DNA of 64,000 bases, from contig NZ_AP024845.1 of NCBI RefSeq assembly GCF_020892095.1, positions 2,728,001 to 2,792,000 on the forward strand. Direction: 5' to 3'. This document shows positions 34,501-41,951 of this stretch, piece by piece (position 1 is the stretch's first letter; the number at the start of each line of letters is the position of its first letter). A program made the position numbers and the translations under genes. This stretch comes from Claveliimonas bilis (lineage in GTDB: Bacteria > Bacillota > Clostridia > Lachnospirales > Lachnospiraceae). The notes beneath the pieces were generated by a model. The model was not told the DNA's origin and did no database searches. It worked only from the letters and a program-made list of their open reading frames with translations.

Positions 34501-35173
34501 AAAGAGGATACAGACGCTGAAAAATGAGATCCGTGCACTTGGTTCTGTCAATGTCAACGCGATCGAGGATTACAAAAATGTATCAGAGCGGTACGAATTC
34601 CTCAAAGGCCAGCACGATGATCTGACGACAGCAGAAGCAACCTTAGAAAAGATCATTGCAGAGCTGGATGAGGCAATGCGCAGACAGTTTACCGAACAGT
34701 TCGGCAGGATTGCCGCAGAGTTTGATAAAGTATTTAAAGAGCTGTTTGGCGGAGGGAAAGGTACGCTGGAATTGATGGAAGATGAAGATATTCTGGAGGC
34801 GGGAATTAAGATCATTGCACAACCGCCGGGCAAGAAGCTGCAAAATATGATGCAGTTATCGGGAGGAGAAAAGGCTCTGACGGCAATTTCGCTTCTGTTT
34901 GCCATACAGAATCTGAAACCGTCACCCTTCTGCCTGTTGGATGAAATTGAAGCAGCGCTGGATGATTCTAACGTGACCCGATTTGCAAAATATCTTCATA
35001 AGCTGACAAAGAATACACAGTTTATTGTGATTACCCACCGCCGTGGAACAATGACAGCAGCGGACCGTCTGTATGGAATCACCATGCAGGAAAAGGGCGT
35101 CTCTACTATGGTTTCAGTCAGTCTTCTTGAAAATGAGCTGGCAGAGATGGAGAAACAGCATAAGGCGGGATAA
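31589..35173 (+). CDS. smc: chromosome segregation/condensin protein SMC
   Basis: A 1194-residue ATPase that extrudes DNA loops. N-terminal Walker A GPNGSGKSN at residue 32, long coiled coil (about 165-505), hinge (about 510-670 with GGSIQNIVTD and GGSMTGGAFRN), second coiled coil (about 675-1010), C-terminal signature LSGGEKALTA and Walker B LLDEIEAALDD. Full family length. ScpA and ScpB partners are not in the window. Conserved rnc-smc-ftsY order. Confidence 0.98.
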   Translation: MYLKSIEVQGFKSFANKIVFDFHNGITGIVGPNGSGKSNVADAVRWVLGEQRVKQLRGGNMQDVIFSGTENRKPLSYASVAITLDNSDHQLAVDFEEVTVTRKLYRSGESEYLLNGSTCRLKDINELFYDTGIGKEGYSIIGQGQIDKILSGKPEERRELFDEAAGIVKFKRRKNMSVKKLEDERANLLRVNDILAELEKQIGPLKRQSETAREYLNKKEELKTFDINMFLLETERLKEQIQQIQQNLDTAKEELKVAGTSYDDMKEEYEAIEKQVDEIDAAIEKSKGQLNETNLLKQQLENQIELLKEQINSAKMSDEHYGQRFHAIQIEIGERTRQLEEFQREKDAISGELKEKRKSEEEAGQALIHVQSRIAALTDEIEKNKNDIIEILNNRASTRAKIQRYDTMMEQIQVQKSQMHKRLISSESEAALQIQNKKEHEEKLKEISDHIRTLEEESRGHEQRIEILQKELAGQTEKLRIGQTAYHREESRLESLKNITERYDGYGNSIRKVMEHKEQEQGLLGVVADIIKVEKAYEVAVETALGGSIQNIVTDSEETAKKMIAFLKKNRFGRATFLPLTSVSSGQRFSRSEALKEPGVIGLASSLVQVEEKYRGIADHLLGRTIVVDTIDHGIAIARKYHQSLRLVTTEGELLSPGGSMTGGAFRNSSNLLSRRREIEEFEKTVKQLKKEMEEMEQYCEALRKERAVCYAAVDEIQQKLQKAYVIQNTEKMNLDQAENRIRILRETSESVRRETDELDQQITDISNNQESITVELDTSTSLEEELTRKTEEAQEQLEAVKEEETRCQKISEEVHLAYASLEQKNTFILENIERIQEEIAKFEEEKSGLGESKEDTSREIREKEEQIADIRKTIEDSKELFEEIEEQIRADVLQRDELNRQHKTFLGKREELSRHMSDLDKEIFRLESRKEDYEQSSERQINYMWEEYEITYNHALELRDKNLTDLAFMKKRIQTLKNEIRALGSVNVNAIEDYKNVSERYEFLKGQHDDLTTAEATLEKIIAELDEAMRRQFTEQFGRIAAEFDKVFKELFGGGKGTLELMEDEDILEAGIKIIAQPPGKKLQNMMQLSGGEKALTAISLLFAIQNLKPSPFCLLDEIEAALDDSNVTRFAKYLHKLTKNTQFIVITHRRGTMTAADRLYGITMQEKGVSTMVSVSLLENELAEMEKQHKAG

Positions 35174-35193
35174 AAGGGAAAAGGAGGAAAGAA

Positions 35194-36132
35194 ATGGCAG
35201 AGGAAAAGGGATTTTTTAAACGGCTGGTATCCGGGCTTGCCAAGACAAGAGAAAATATCGTATCCGGGATGGACAGTATATTTCATGGCTTTTCCCATAT
35301 TGATGAGGATTTCTATGAAGAATTAGAGGAAGTTCTGATTATGGGTGATCTGGGCGTACAGGCCACAGAAGAAATTCTGGATGACCTGCGAGCCAAGGTT
35401 AAAGAGCGCCACATTAAAGAACCGCAGGAATGCCGTCAGATTTTAATTGACAGTATTAAGGAACAGATGGATGTAGGAGAGACTGCCTATGAGTTTGAGG
35501 AAAAGACTTCCGTAGTTATGGTGGTAGGAGTTAATGGAGTGGGAAAGACCACTACCATAGGAAAACTGGCAGGAAAGCTCCGGGCACAGAATAAGAAAGT
35601 TGTGCTGGCTGCCGCCGATACTTTTCGTGCAGCGGCTGGAGAACAGCTGAAAGAATGGGCAAACCGTGCCCAGGCAGAGCTGATCGGAGGCCAGGAAGGA
35701 TCCGATCCGGCGGCAGTTGTCTATGACGCTGTTCAGGCAGCGAAGGCAAGACATGCGGATGTGCTTCTTTGCGATACGGCAGGACGGCTTCATAACAAGA
35801 AAAATCTGATGGAAGAGCTGCGCAAGATGAACCGCATTGTAGATCGGGAATATCCGGAAGCATTTCGTGAGACTTTGGTGGTTCTGGACGCCACGACCGG
35901 ACAGAACGCACTTCAGCAGGCCAGAGAGTTCAAAGAAGTAGCTGATATTACCGGAATTATTCTCACAAAAATGGACGGCACTGCCAAAGGCGGCATTGCA
36001 GTGGCTATTCAGGCGGAGCTTGGTATCCCTGTAAAATATATCGGAGTGGGAGAAACGATTGAGGATCTTCAGAAATTTGACGCTGATACTTTTGTAGACG
36101 CGCTTTTTGCATCACCAAATGACAATGAATAA
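35194..36132 (+). CDS. ftsY: signal recognition particle receptor FtsY
   Basis: A GTPase that docks SRP-ribosome complexes at the membrane. It is 312 residues with only a very short A domain before the N (four-helix) domain. The G domain has GVNGVGKTTTIGKLA (G1), DTFRAAAGEQL, DTAGRLHNK, TKMDGTAKGG and the closing YIGVGETIEDL. 20 bases after smc, with ribosome site AAAGGAGG. Its last codons overlap the untranslated region of the next gene. Confidence 0.97.
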   Translation: MAEEKGFFKRLVSGLAKTRENIVSGMDSIFHGFSHIDEDFYEELEEVLIMGDLGVQATEEILDDLRAKVKERHIKEPQECRQILIDSIKEQMDVGETAYEFEEKTSVVMVVGVNGVGKTTTIGKLAGKLRAQNKKVVLAAADTFRAAAGEQLKEWANRAQAELIGGQEGSDPAAVVYDAVQAAKARHADVLLCDTAGRLHNKKNLMEELRKMNRIVDREYPEAFRETLVVLDATTGQNALQQAREFKEVADITGIILTKMDGTAKGGIAVAIQAELGIPVKYIGVGETIEDLQKFDADTFVDALFASPNDNE

Positions 36133-36151
36133 AGAAAGGCAGGAGAGAAAA

Positions 36152-37372
36152 ATGGAAAAACTGACACTGGAAAATTTTGAGCAGGCAAGCGAACTGGTAA
36201 AAAAGGTAACTCTTCCTACAGAGCTGGTGTACAGCGAGTATTTAAGCCGGCAGACAGGCGGCAGGATTTACCTGAAGCCGGAAAATATGCAGTATACCGG
36301 GGCTTATAAAGTGAGAGGTGCTTATTATAAGATCAGTACAATGTCGGAAGAGGAAAGAGAGAGGGGCCTGATTACAGCTTCTGCCGGAAATCACGCACAG
36401 GGTGTTGCTTTTGCAGCACAGAAATTCGGCTGCAGGGCAACCATTGTAATGCCGACAGTAACGCCGCTTATCAAGGTAAACCGGACCAAGAGTTATGGCG
36501 CAGAGGTGGTACTCCATGGGGATGTCTATGATGATGCCTGCGCATATGCACTGAAGTTGGCAGAGGAAGAAGGACTGACATTCGTTCATCCGTTCGATGA
36601 TCTCGAAGTAGCAACAGGACAGGGGACGATTGCTATGGAGATCATCCAGGAACTTCCTACAGTAGATTATATTCTGGTACCTGTAGGCGGGGGCGGACTC
36701 ATCACTGGTGTATCTACTCTTGCAAAAATGCTGAATCCCAAGATCAAAGTGATCGGCGTTGAGCCTGCAGCTGCAGCAAGCCTGAAGGCGGCGCTGGAAG
36801 CAGGTGAGCCGGTAACGCTGCCAAGCGCTAATACTATTGCAGATGGCACGGCTGTTAAGCGTGTGGGAGAAAAAGTATTTCCATATATACAGGAAAATGT
36901 AGATGACATCATTACAGTAGAGGACGATGAGCTGATCGGCGCATTTCTCGATATGGTGGAAAATCATAAGATGATCGTGGAAAATTCCGGCCTGCTCACA
37001 GTTGCAGCCTTAAAGAAAATGGATCTTAAGAACAAAAAGGCGGTGTCTGTTTTGAGCGGCGGTAACATGGATGTGATTACTATGTCCTCTATCGTCCAGC
37101 ATGGACTTATCCAGAGAGACAGAATTTTCTCGATCTCTGTTCTGCTTCCGGATAAGCCGGGAGAACTGGTGAATGTGGCGACAGCCGTTGCAAATGCCCA
37201 GGGAAATGTTATTAAATTGGAGCATAATCAGTTTGTCAGCACAAACCGTAATGCCGCAGTAGAACTTCGTATCACATTAGAGGCTTTTGGTACAGAACAT
37301 AAGCGTGAGATTATCAAAGCTCTGGAAGATGTAGGATACAGTCCGAAGGAGATTGGAGCAAAATTATATTAA
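36152..37372 (+). CDS. ilvA: threonine ammonia-lyase (dehydratase)
   Basis: Turns threonine into 2-oxobutyrate + ammonia. The 406-residue PLP enzyme has the lysine in YTGAYKVRGA, SAGNHAQGVA, VGGGGLITGVS and a C-terminal ACT-like domain (about 330-400, ISVLLPDKPGELVNVA). This form is common in clostridia and can be catabolic or feed isoleucine synthesis, and the sequence does not decide. The start at 36152 has AGGAG. An ATG at 36107 lies within ftsY and is not favoured. Confidence 0.9.
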   Translation: MEKLTLENFEQASELVKKVTLPTELVYSEYLSRQTGGRIYLKPENMQYTGAYKVRGAYYKISTMSEEERERGLITASAGNHAQGVAFAAQKFGCRATIVMPTVTPLIKVNRTKSYGAEVVLHGDVYDDACAYALKLAEEEGLTFVHPFDDLEVATGQGTIAMEIIQELPTVDYILVPVGGGGLITGVSTLAKMLNPKIKVIGVEPAAAASLKAALEAGEPVTLPSANTIADGTAVKRVGEKVFPYIQENVDDIITVEDDELIGAFLDMVENHKMIVENSGLLTVAALKKMDLKNKKAVSVLSGGNMDVITMSSIVQHGLIQRDRIFSISVLLPDKPGELVNVATAVANAQGNVIKLEHNQFVSTNRNAAVELRITLEAFGTEHKREIIKALEDVGYSPKEIGAKLY

Positions 37373-37425
37373 GCGGCAAAAGCCTGGGTGCAGGAGCCTG
37401 CATCCAGGCCGCAGCATATAAGAGA

Positions 37426-37478
37426 ACACTCTGAAGTGACAAGAAATCAGGAAGATTTTGTTACTTCAGAGTGTTTTT
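37426..37478 (+). terminator. terminator after ilvA
   Basis: ACACTCTGAAGTGACAA (37426-37442) pairs with TTGTTACTTCAGAGTGT (37458-37474) with one G-U, followed by Ts. A second hairpin without T-run (GCCTGG-TGCAGG / CCTGCA-CCAGGC, 37382-37409) precedes it. Confidence 0.75.
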
Positions 37479-37480
37479 GC

Positions 37481-37509
37481 TTGACTTTAAATGTATGATT
37501 GTATACAAT
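37481..37509 (+). promoter_or_regulatory. promoter of the citrate synthase operon
   Basis: TTGACT (37481-37486), 17-base spacer, TACAAT (37504-37509), 33 bases before the gene start and just past the ilvA terminator. Confidence 0.6.
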
Positions 37510-37516
37510 TATACAA
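37499..37516 (+). promoter_or_regulatory. palindromic operator, likely for the GntR regulator
   Basis: TTGTATA-caat-TATACAA is a perfect seven-base dyad covering the -10 box. A further palindrome ATTGTATACAAT overlaps it. FadR/GntR-type regulators commonly bind such GTATAC-centred dyads, and a FadR-type regulator is encoded in the same operon, so autorepression is likely. Confidence 0.5.
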
Positions 37517-37541
37517 GAATATTCTGGAGGAGAGATGAAAA

Positions 37542-38945
37542 ATGGAAGACAGGAAGGTTTATTTGGACAGACATACGAATTTGCTACAGCTGGAAGAGCA
37601 CATGTATCCCCTTGTAGATGTGGAGAAACCCAATGTGTTCAGAAATCTGTTCCATTATGATGAGATACCGAAAATTGCATTTAATGACAGGATTGTGCCC
37701 CACAGTATGCCGGAAGAGATCTGGATCACAGATACAACCTTCCGGGACGGACAGCAGTCCCGGGCGCCTTACAGTACAAAACAGATTGTAGATATTTACG
37801 ATTATTTTCACAGACTGGGAGGTCCAAACGGAAAGATCCGGCAGTGTGAGTTCTTTTTGTACAGTAAGAAGGACAGAGATGCCGTGTATCAGTGTATGGA
37901 AAAAGGATACAAATTTCCGGAGATCACAAGCTGGATCCGGGCCAGTAAGAAAGATTTTGAGCTGGTAAAGGAAATCGGCATGAAAGAAACGGGAATCCTT
38001 GTAAGCTGTTCGGATTATCACATTTTTTACAAGCTGAAAATGACAAGAAAGCAGGCGATGGAGCACTATCTTTCTGTCATAAGAGAATGTCTGGAGACAG
38101 GAGTCAGTCCCAGGTGCCATTTAGAGGACATTACCAGATCAGACATTTATGGATTTGTGATCCCGTTTTGTCTGGAACTTATGAATCTGATGGAAGAGTA
38201 TCAGATTCCGGTCAAGATCAGAGTCTGTGATACCATGGGATATGGAGTGAATTACCCGGGGGCTGTGATTCCAAGATCGATCCCGGGCATTATCTACGGA
38301 CTTAGAGTTCATGCAGGGGTACCCAGTGAACTGATTGAATTTCACGGGCACAATGACTTTTATAAGGCAGTCAGCAATTCTTCTACAGCGTGGCTGTACG
38401 GAGCAAGTGCAGTCAACTGTTCTCTCTTTGGAATCGGGGAGAGAACCGGCAATACGCCTCTGGAGGCAATGGTATTTGAATATGCCCAGCTTAGAGGAAC
38501 ACTGGATGGTATGGACACGACAGTGATCACTGAGCTTGCTGAATATTATGAGAAGGAAATCGGTTACCACATTCCTTCCCGAACACCTTTTGTAGGGAAA
38601 AATTTTAATGTAACCCGAGCCGGGATCCATGCAGACGGACTTCTGAAAAATGAAGAGATCTATAATGTGTTTGATACAGATAAATTCCTGAACCGTCCGC
38701 CTCTTGTGGCAGTATCCAATACATCCGGACTGGCAGGAATCGCCCACTGGATCAATACATATTTCCACTTGCCGGAGGCAAAGCAGGTAGATAAAAATTC
38801 AGAAGTTGTGGCTATGGTAAAAACATGGGTGGATCAGGAATATGAAAGCGGCCGTGTTACTGTATTGACAGACGAAGAACTTTTGAAGGTAATTGATGAT
38901 GCATGCCGGAAGACAGGAACTACTCTGACTGCACAGGAGGAATAA
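37542..38945 (+). CDS. Re-type citrate synthase (DRE-TIM metallolyase family)
   Basis: A 467-residue member of the isopropylmalate/homocitrate synthase family. It carries DTTFRDGQQSRAPYS (aspartate metal ligand and catalytic arginine), CHLEDITRSD, the metal-binding EFHGHND and GERTGNTPLEAM. The particular motif variants and the long N-terminal region (about 60 residues before the barrel) match the oxygen-sensitive (Re)-citrate synthases described in Clostridium kluyveri, rather than LeuA. Co-transcription with a regulator and NADP-isocitrate dehydrogenase supports citrate formation from acetyl-CoA + oxaloacetate. A homocitrate synthase role cannot be fully excluded. Confidence 0.8.
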   Translation: MEDRKVYLDRHTNLLQLEEHMYPLVDVEKPNVFRNLFHYDEIPKIAFNDRIVPHSMPEEIWITDTTFRDGQQSRAPYSTKQIVDIYDYFHRLGGPNGKIRQCEFFLYSKKDRDAVYQCMEKGYKFPEITSWIRASKKDFELVKEIGMKETGILVSCSDYHIFYKLKMTRKQAMEHYLSVIRECLETGVSPRCHLEDITRSDIYGFVIPFCLELMNLMEEYQIPVKIRVCDTMGYGVNYPGAVIPRSIPGIIYGLRVHAGVPSELIEFHGHNDFYKAVSNSSTAWLYGASAVNCSLFGIGERTGNTPLEAMVFEYAQLRGTLDGMDTTVITELAEYYEKEIGYHIPSRTPFVGKNFNVTRAGIHADGLLKNEEIYNVFDTDKFLNRPPLVAVSNTSGLAGIAHWINTYFHLPEAKQVDKNSEVVAMVKTWVDQEYESGRVTVLTDEELLKVIDDACRKTGTTLTAQEE

Positions 38946-38947
38946 AG

Positions 38948-39601
38948 ATGGAGGAATATCAGGATCAGTCTCTTAGGGGGAGAGTGTTCCGAAGGCTTAG
39001 AAATGACATTTTATCAGGAGTTTACAAGGAACACGATGAGCTGCGCGAGACTACCATAGGCGAAGAGCTGGGGGTCAGCAGAACTCCGGTCCGGGAGGCG
39101 CTCCGCCAGCTGGAACTGGAAGGACTTGTAACGATTGTTCCAAATAAAGGTGCTTATGTGACAGGGATTTCCAAAAAAGATGTGCATGATATTTATAAGA
39201 TCCGTTCCATGCTGGAAGGGATGTGTGCCAGGTGGGCGACAAGATATATTACGCCGGAACAGATTGGAGAGCTGGAAGAAGTTATCCTTTTGTCAGAATT
39301 TCATTTGAAACGGAAAAATGAAGAGAAGGCAGTGCAGGTATCTGAACTGGACGGAAAATTTCACAAAGTCTTGTATGAGGCTTCCAATAGTCGTATACTG
39401 GAACATGTATTATCTGATTTTCACAAATATGTACAAATGGCCCGTACACATTCCGTGGAATCCAGGGAACGTGCAGAAAAATCTATCGAGGAGCACAGGG
39501 CCATTCTGGAAGCCATCAAAGGGAAAGACGAAGATCAGGCAGAAAGACTTGCCAATGCTCATGTAATGAAAGCGATGGAAAATCTTCATATTGAAGAATA
39601 G
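38948..39601 (+). CDS. GntR family regulator, FadR/FCD type
   Basis: A 217-residue repressor or activator. A winged helix (about residues 6-75; LRNDILSGVY, GEELGVSRTPVREALRQLELEGLV) precedes an all-helical FCD ligand domain (about 80-215) with metal-ligand-like His/Asp positions (ELDGKFH, EHRAI). The start at 38948 lies two bases after the citrate synthase stop, with AGGAGG inside that gene. It probably senses a central-metabolism acid and controls this operon through the dyad at 37499-37516. Confidence 0.85.
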   Translation: MEEYQDQSLRGRVFRRLRNDILSGVYKEHDELRETTIGEELGVSRTPVREALRQLELEGLVTIVPNKGAYVTGISKKDVHDIYKIRSMLEGMCARWATRYITPEQIGELEEVILLSEFHLKRKNEEKAVQVSELDGKFHKVLYEASNSRILEHVLSDFHKYVQMARTHSVESRERAEKSIEEHRAILEAIKGKDEDQAERLANAHVMKAMENLHIEE

Positions 39602-39669
39602 CTGACAGAAGAGCAGTGGAGATGGGAAAGCAAATGTAAACCAGAAAGAAGAAAAGGAGAATACAAAAA

Positions 39670-40869
39670 ATGGAAAAAATCAAAATGACCACCCCTATTG
39701 TAGAGATGGATGGAGATGAGATGACAAGGATTCTCTGGAAAATGATCAAGGAGAATCTTTTGGAACCATTTATTGAACTGAACACCGAGTATTATGATCT
39801 GGGTCTTGAGCACCGCAATGAAACAAATGATCAGGTGACTGTGGATTCTGCCAACGCGACAAAAAAATATAAAGTTGCTGTAAAGTGTGCGACAATCACA
39901 CCTAATGCAGCGCGTATGAAGGAATATGATCTGAAGGAAATGTGGAAAAGTCCTAACGGAACCATTCGTGCAATCCTGGACGGCACTGTATTCAGAGCAC
40001 CTATTGTTGTAAAGGGGATTGAACCCTGTGTGAAAAATTGGAAGAAACCGATCACCATCGCAAGACATGCTTATGGTGACGTCTATAAAGGGGCAGAGAT
40101 GAAGATTCCGGGAGCCGGAAAAGTAGAGCTTGTGTATACAGCAGAAGATGGAAGCGAGACAAGAGAGCTTGTACATAACTTTACCGGTGCAGGTATTGTA
40201 CAGGGAATGCACAATATCGATGATTCTATCGCAAGTTTTGCAAGGAGCTGTTTTAGTTATGCGCTGGACACTCATCAGGATCTCTGGTTTGCGACAAAAG
40301 ATACAATTTCCAAAAAATATGACCATACATTTAAAGATATTTTTCAGGAAATTTATGAGAAAGAATTTGAATCAAAATTCAAGGAAGAAGGCATTGAATA
40401 TTTCTACACTCTGATCGATGATGCTGTGGCACGTGTAATGAAATCAGAAGGCGGCTATATCTGGGCCTGCAAAAACTATGACGGTGATGTCATGAGCGAT
40501 ATGGTATCTTCTGCATTTGGTTCCCTTGCTATGATGACCTCTGTTCTCGTATCCCCGGAAGGCTATTATGAGTACGAGGCAGCACATGGAACAGTACAGC
40601 GTCATTACTATAAGCACCTGAAAGGCGAGGAAACTTCTACAAATTCTGTGGCAACTATCTTTGCATGGACAGGAGCGCTTCGCAAGAGAGGTGAACTGGA
40701 CGGAAATAAAGAACTTCAGGATTTTGCAGATAAATTGGAAAAAGCCACTATCGATACGATCGAGGAAGGCAAAATGACAAAAGACCTGGCACTCATTACA
40801 ACAATAGAAAATCCGACTGTACTCAACAGCGAAAACTTCATTAAAGCAATTGCCGAGAAGCTGGCATAA
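39670..40869 (+). CDS. icd: NADP-dependent isocitrate dehydrogenase (type II)
   Basis: Oxidative decarboxylation of isocitrate to 2-oxoglutarate. It is a 399-residue homodimeric, eukaryote-like type II enzyme: [34 protein letters not shown] and the cofactor region [26 protein letters not shown]-like [11 protein letters not shown]. Last gene of the operon. With Re-citrate synthase and an aconitase located elsewhere, it would supply carbon for glutamate. Followed by a very strong terminator. Confidence 0.95.
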   Translation: MEKIKMTTPIVEMDGDEMTRILWKMIKENLLEPFIELNTEYYDLGLEHRNETNDQVTVDSANATKKYKVAVKCATITPNAARMKEYDLKEMWKSPNGTIRAILDGTVFRAPIVVKGIEPCVKNWKKPITIARHAYGDVYKGAEMKIPGAGKVELVYTAEDGSETRELVHNFTGAGIVQGMHNIDDSIASFARSCFSYALDTHQDLWFATKDTISKKYDHTFKDIFQEIYEKEFESKFKEEGIEYFYTLIDDAVARVMKSEGGYIWACKNYDGDVMSDMVSSAFGSLAMMTSVLVSPEGYYEYEAAHGTVQRHYYKHLKGEETSTNSVATIFAWTGALRKRGELDGNKELQDFADKLEKATIDTIEEGKMTKDLALITTIENPTVLNSENFIKAIAEKLA

Positions 40870-40923
40870 AAGCAATCTGGGACGTAACAAAGTTAAACTT
40901 TGTTACGTCCCAGATTGCTTTTA
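40868..40923 (+). terminator. long perfect terminator hairpin after icd
   Basis: A perfect stem of about 24 pairs. The left arm is AAAGCAATCTGGGACG... (from 40869) and its exact complement ends at 40921. The loop is about five bases (around 40893-40897), followed by Ts. It is unusually long for a clostridial terminator. Confidence 0.8.
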
Positions 40924-40957
40924 GTGGTGGGTAAAACTGCGCAAAACCCCGGGTATT

Positions 40958-41012
40958 TTTACATAAATTTAACAAAAAGATGAAAACTATTTTTACATAA
41001 CTCCTTTATAAT
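40958..41012 (+). promoter_or_regulatory. Pho-box-like sites and -10 element
   Basis: TTTACA (40958-40963) and TTAACA (40969-40974) are start-to-start 11 bases apart, with a third TTTACA at 40992-40997 (23 bases further). This spacing matches the direct repeats bound by PhoP in Gram-positives. A consensus TATAAT is at 41007-41012 without a good -35 box, as expected for an activated promoter. It would drive the PstS-like, ppk and corA genes. Confidence 0.5.
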
Positions 41013-41047
41013 AAAATGGAATATAAGTAAAGAAGGACAGGGAAATC

Positions 41048-41938
41048 ATGAAACGAAAGAATGTAGTATACTTTTTGGCGACTGCCTGCATTGCCGGAGT
41101 GATAGGAGGATGTGGAAGTACGTCTGGATCCGGTTCATCTGATTCGTCAAAATGGCAGGAAATGGGCGAAGTGATTCCGATAACGAGGGAGAATGGATCA
41201 GGTACCAGAAGCAGCTTTGCAGAGGCACTTGGTCTGAATATAGAAGGGGTAGATGACCAGGATGAGATCACAGAATCTGCGCAGACAGAGACATCCGGAG
41301 AAGATATGCTCCGTGCTGTTGCAGGAGAAAAGAATGGCATCGGCTATGTCACTTACAGTACGGATCTTCAGGAAGGGGATGGAGCAAAAGAAATTACGAT
41401 AGATGGACAAAAAGCAGAGGATGAAACTATTGAAGAAGACAGCTATCCGCTTACACGAACGCTCTATCTTGCCCACACAAGTGAAGACAAGGATCTGGAA
41501 ACAGATTTTATAAACTATGTGACGGGGAAGGGACAGGAAACCGTATCAGAGTTTTTTGTGCCCATAGGAGGTAAAGAGGTTTTTTTATCTAATCAGGCAT
41601 CCGGTACTTTAAAAATACACGGCTCCACAACTCTGGCACCGGTTATAGAGCAGTTGGCAGATGACTATGAGAAAGAAAATTCCAATGCACAGATTGAGGT
41701 GGAAGTATCAGATTCTTCAAAAGGAATTACAGATGTACTGACAGGAAAATGTGATATTGCTATGGTATCCCGGCAGCTGTATCAATATGAGACAGAAGTA
41801 TTAGAAGCAGAAGCAGTTGCAAAAGACGGGATCCGTGTAATCGTAAATGAAAAAAATCCGACAGAAGATATTTCAATGGATACACTGGAGAAAATTTACA
41901 CTGGAAAAATCAGTAAATGGGAAAATACACAAGAATAG
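41048..41938 (+). CDS. PstS-like phosphate-binding lipoprotein with halves in swapped order
   Basis: A 296-residue lipoprotein (lipobox IGGC, Cys about 22, then a Gly/Ser spacer). The order is unusual. Residues about 40-178 match the second half of PstS (ITRENGSGTRSSF, GIGYVTYS, PLTRTLYL, FINYVTGKGQ). Residues about 185-296 match the first half (KIHGSTTLAPVIEQLADDYE, DSSKGITDVLTGKCDIAM, VIVNEKNP, LEKIYTGKISKW). Both lobes are therefore present but circularly permuted, or the gene is the middle of a former tandem pair. It is followed 13 bases later by ppk. No pstCAB is nearby. Confidence 0.75.
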   Translation: MKRKNVVYFLATACIAGVIGGCGSTSGSGSSDSSKWQEMGEVIPITRENGSGTRSSFAEALGLNIEGVDDQDEITESAQTETSGEDMLRAVAGEKNGIGYVTYSTDLQEGDGAKEITIDGQKAEDETIEEDSYPLTRTLYLAHTSEDKDLETDFINYVTGKGQETVSEFFVPIGGKEVFLSNQASGTLKIHGSTTLAPVIEQLADDYEKENSNAQIEVEVSDSSKGITDVLTGKCDIAMVSRQLYQYETEVLEAEAVAKDGIRVIVNEKNPTEDISMDTLEKIYTGKISKWENTQE

Positions 41939-41951
41939 AGGATGAAGAGAA

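Noticed and set aside
36107-37541. T-box or amino-acid attenuator around ilvA
   Set aside because: The gene follows ftsY by 19 bases with no leader, and the hairpins at 37382-37478 lie after it and look like simple terminators.
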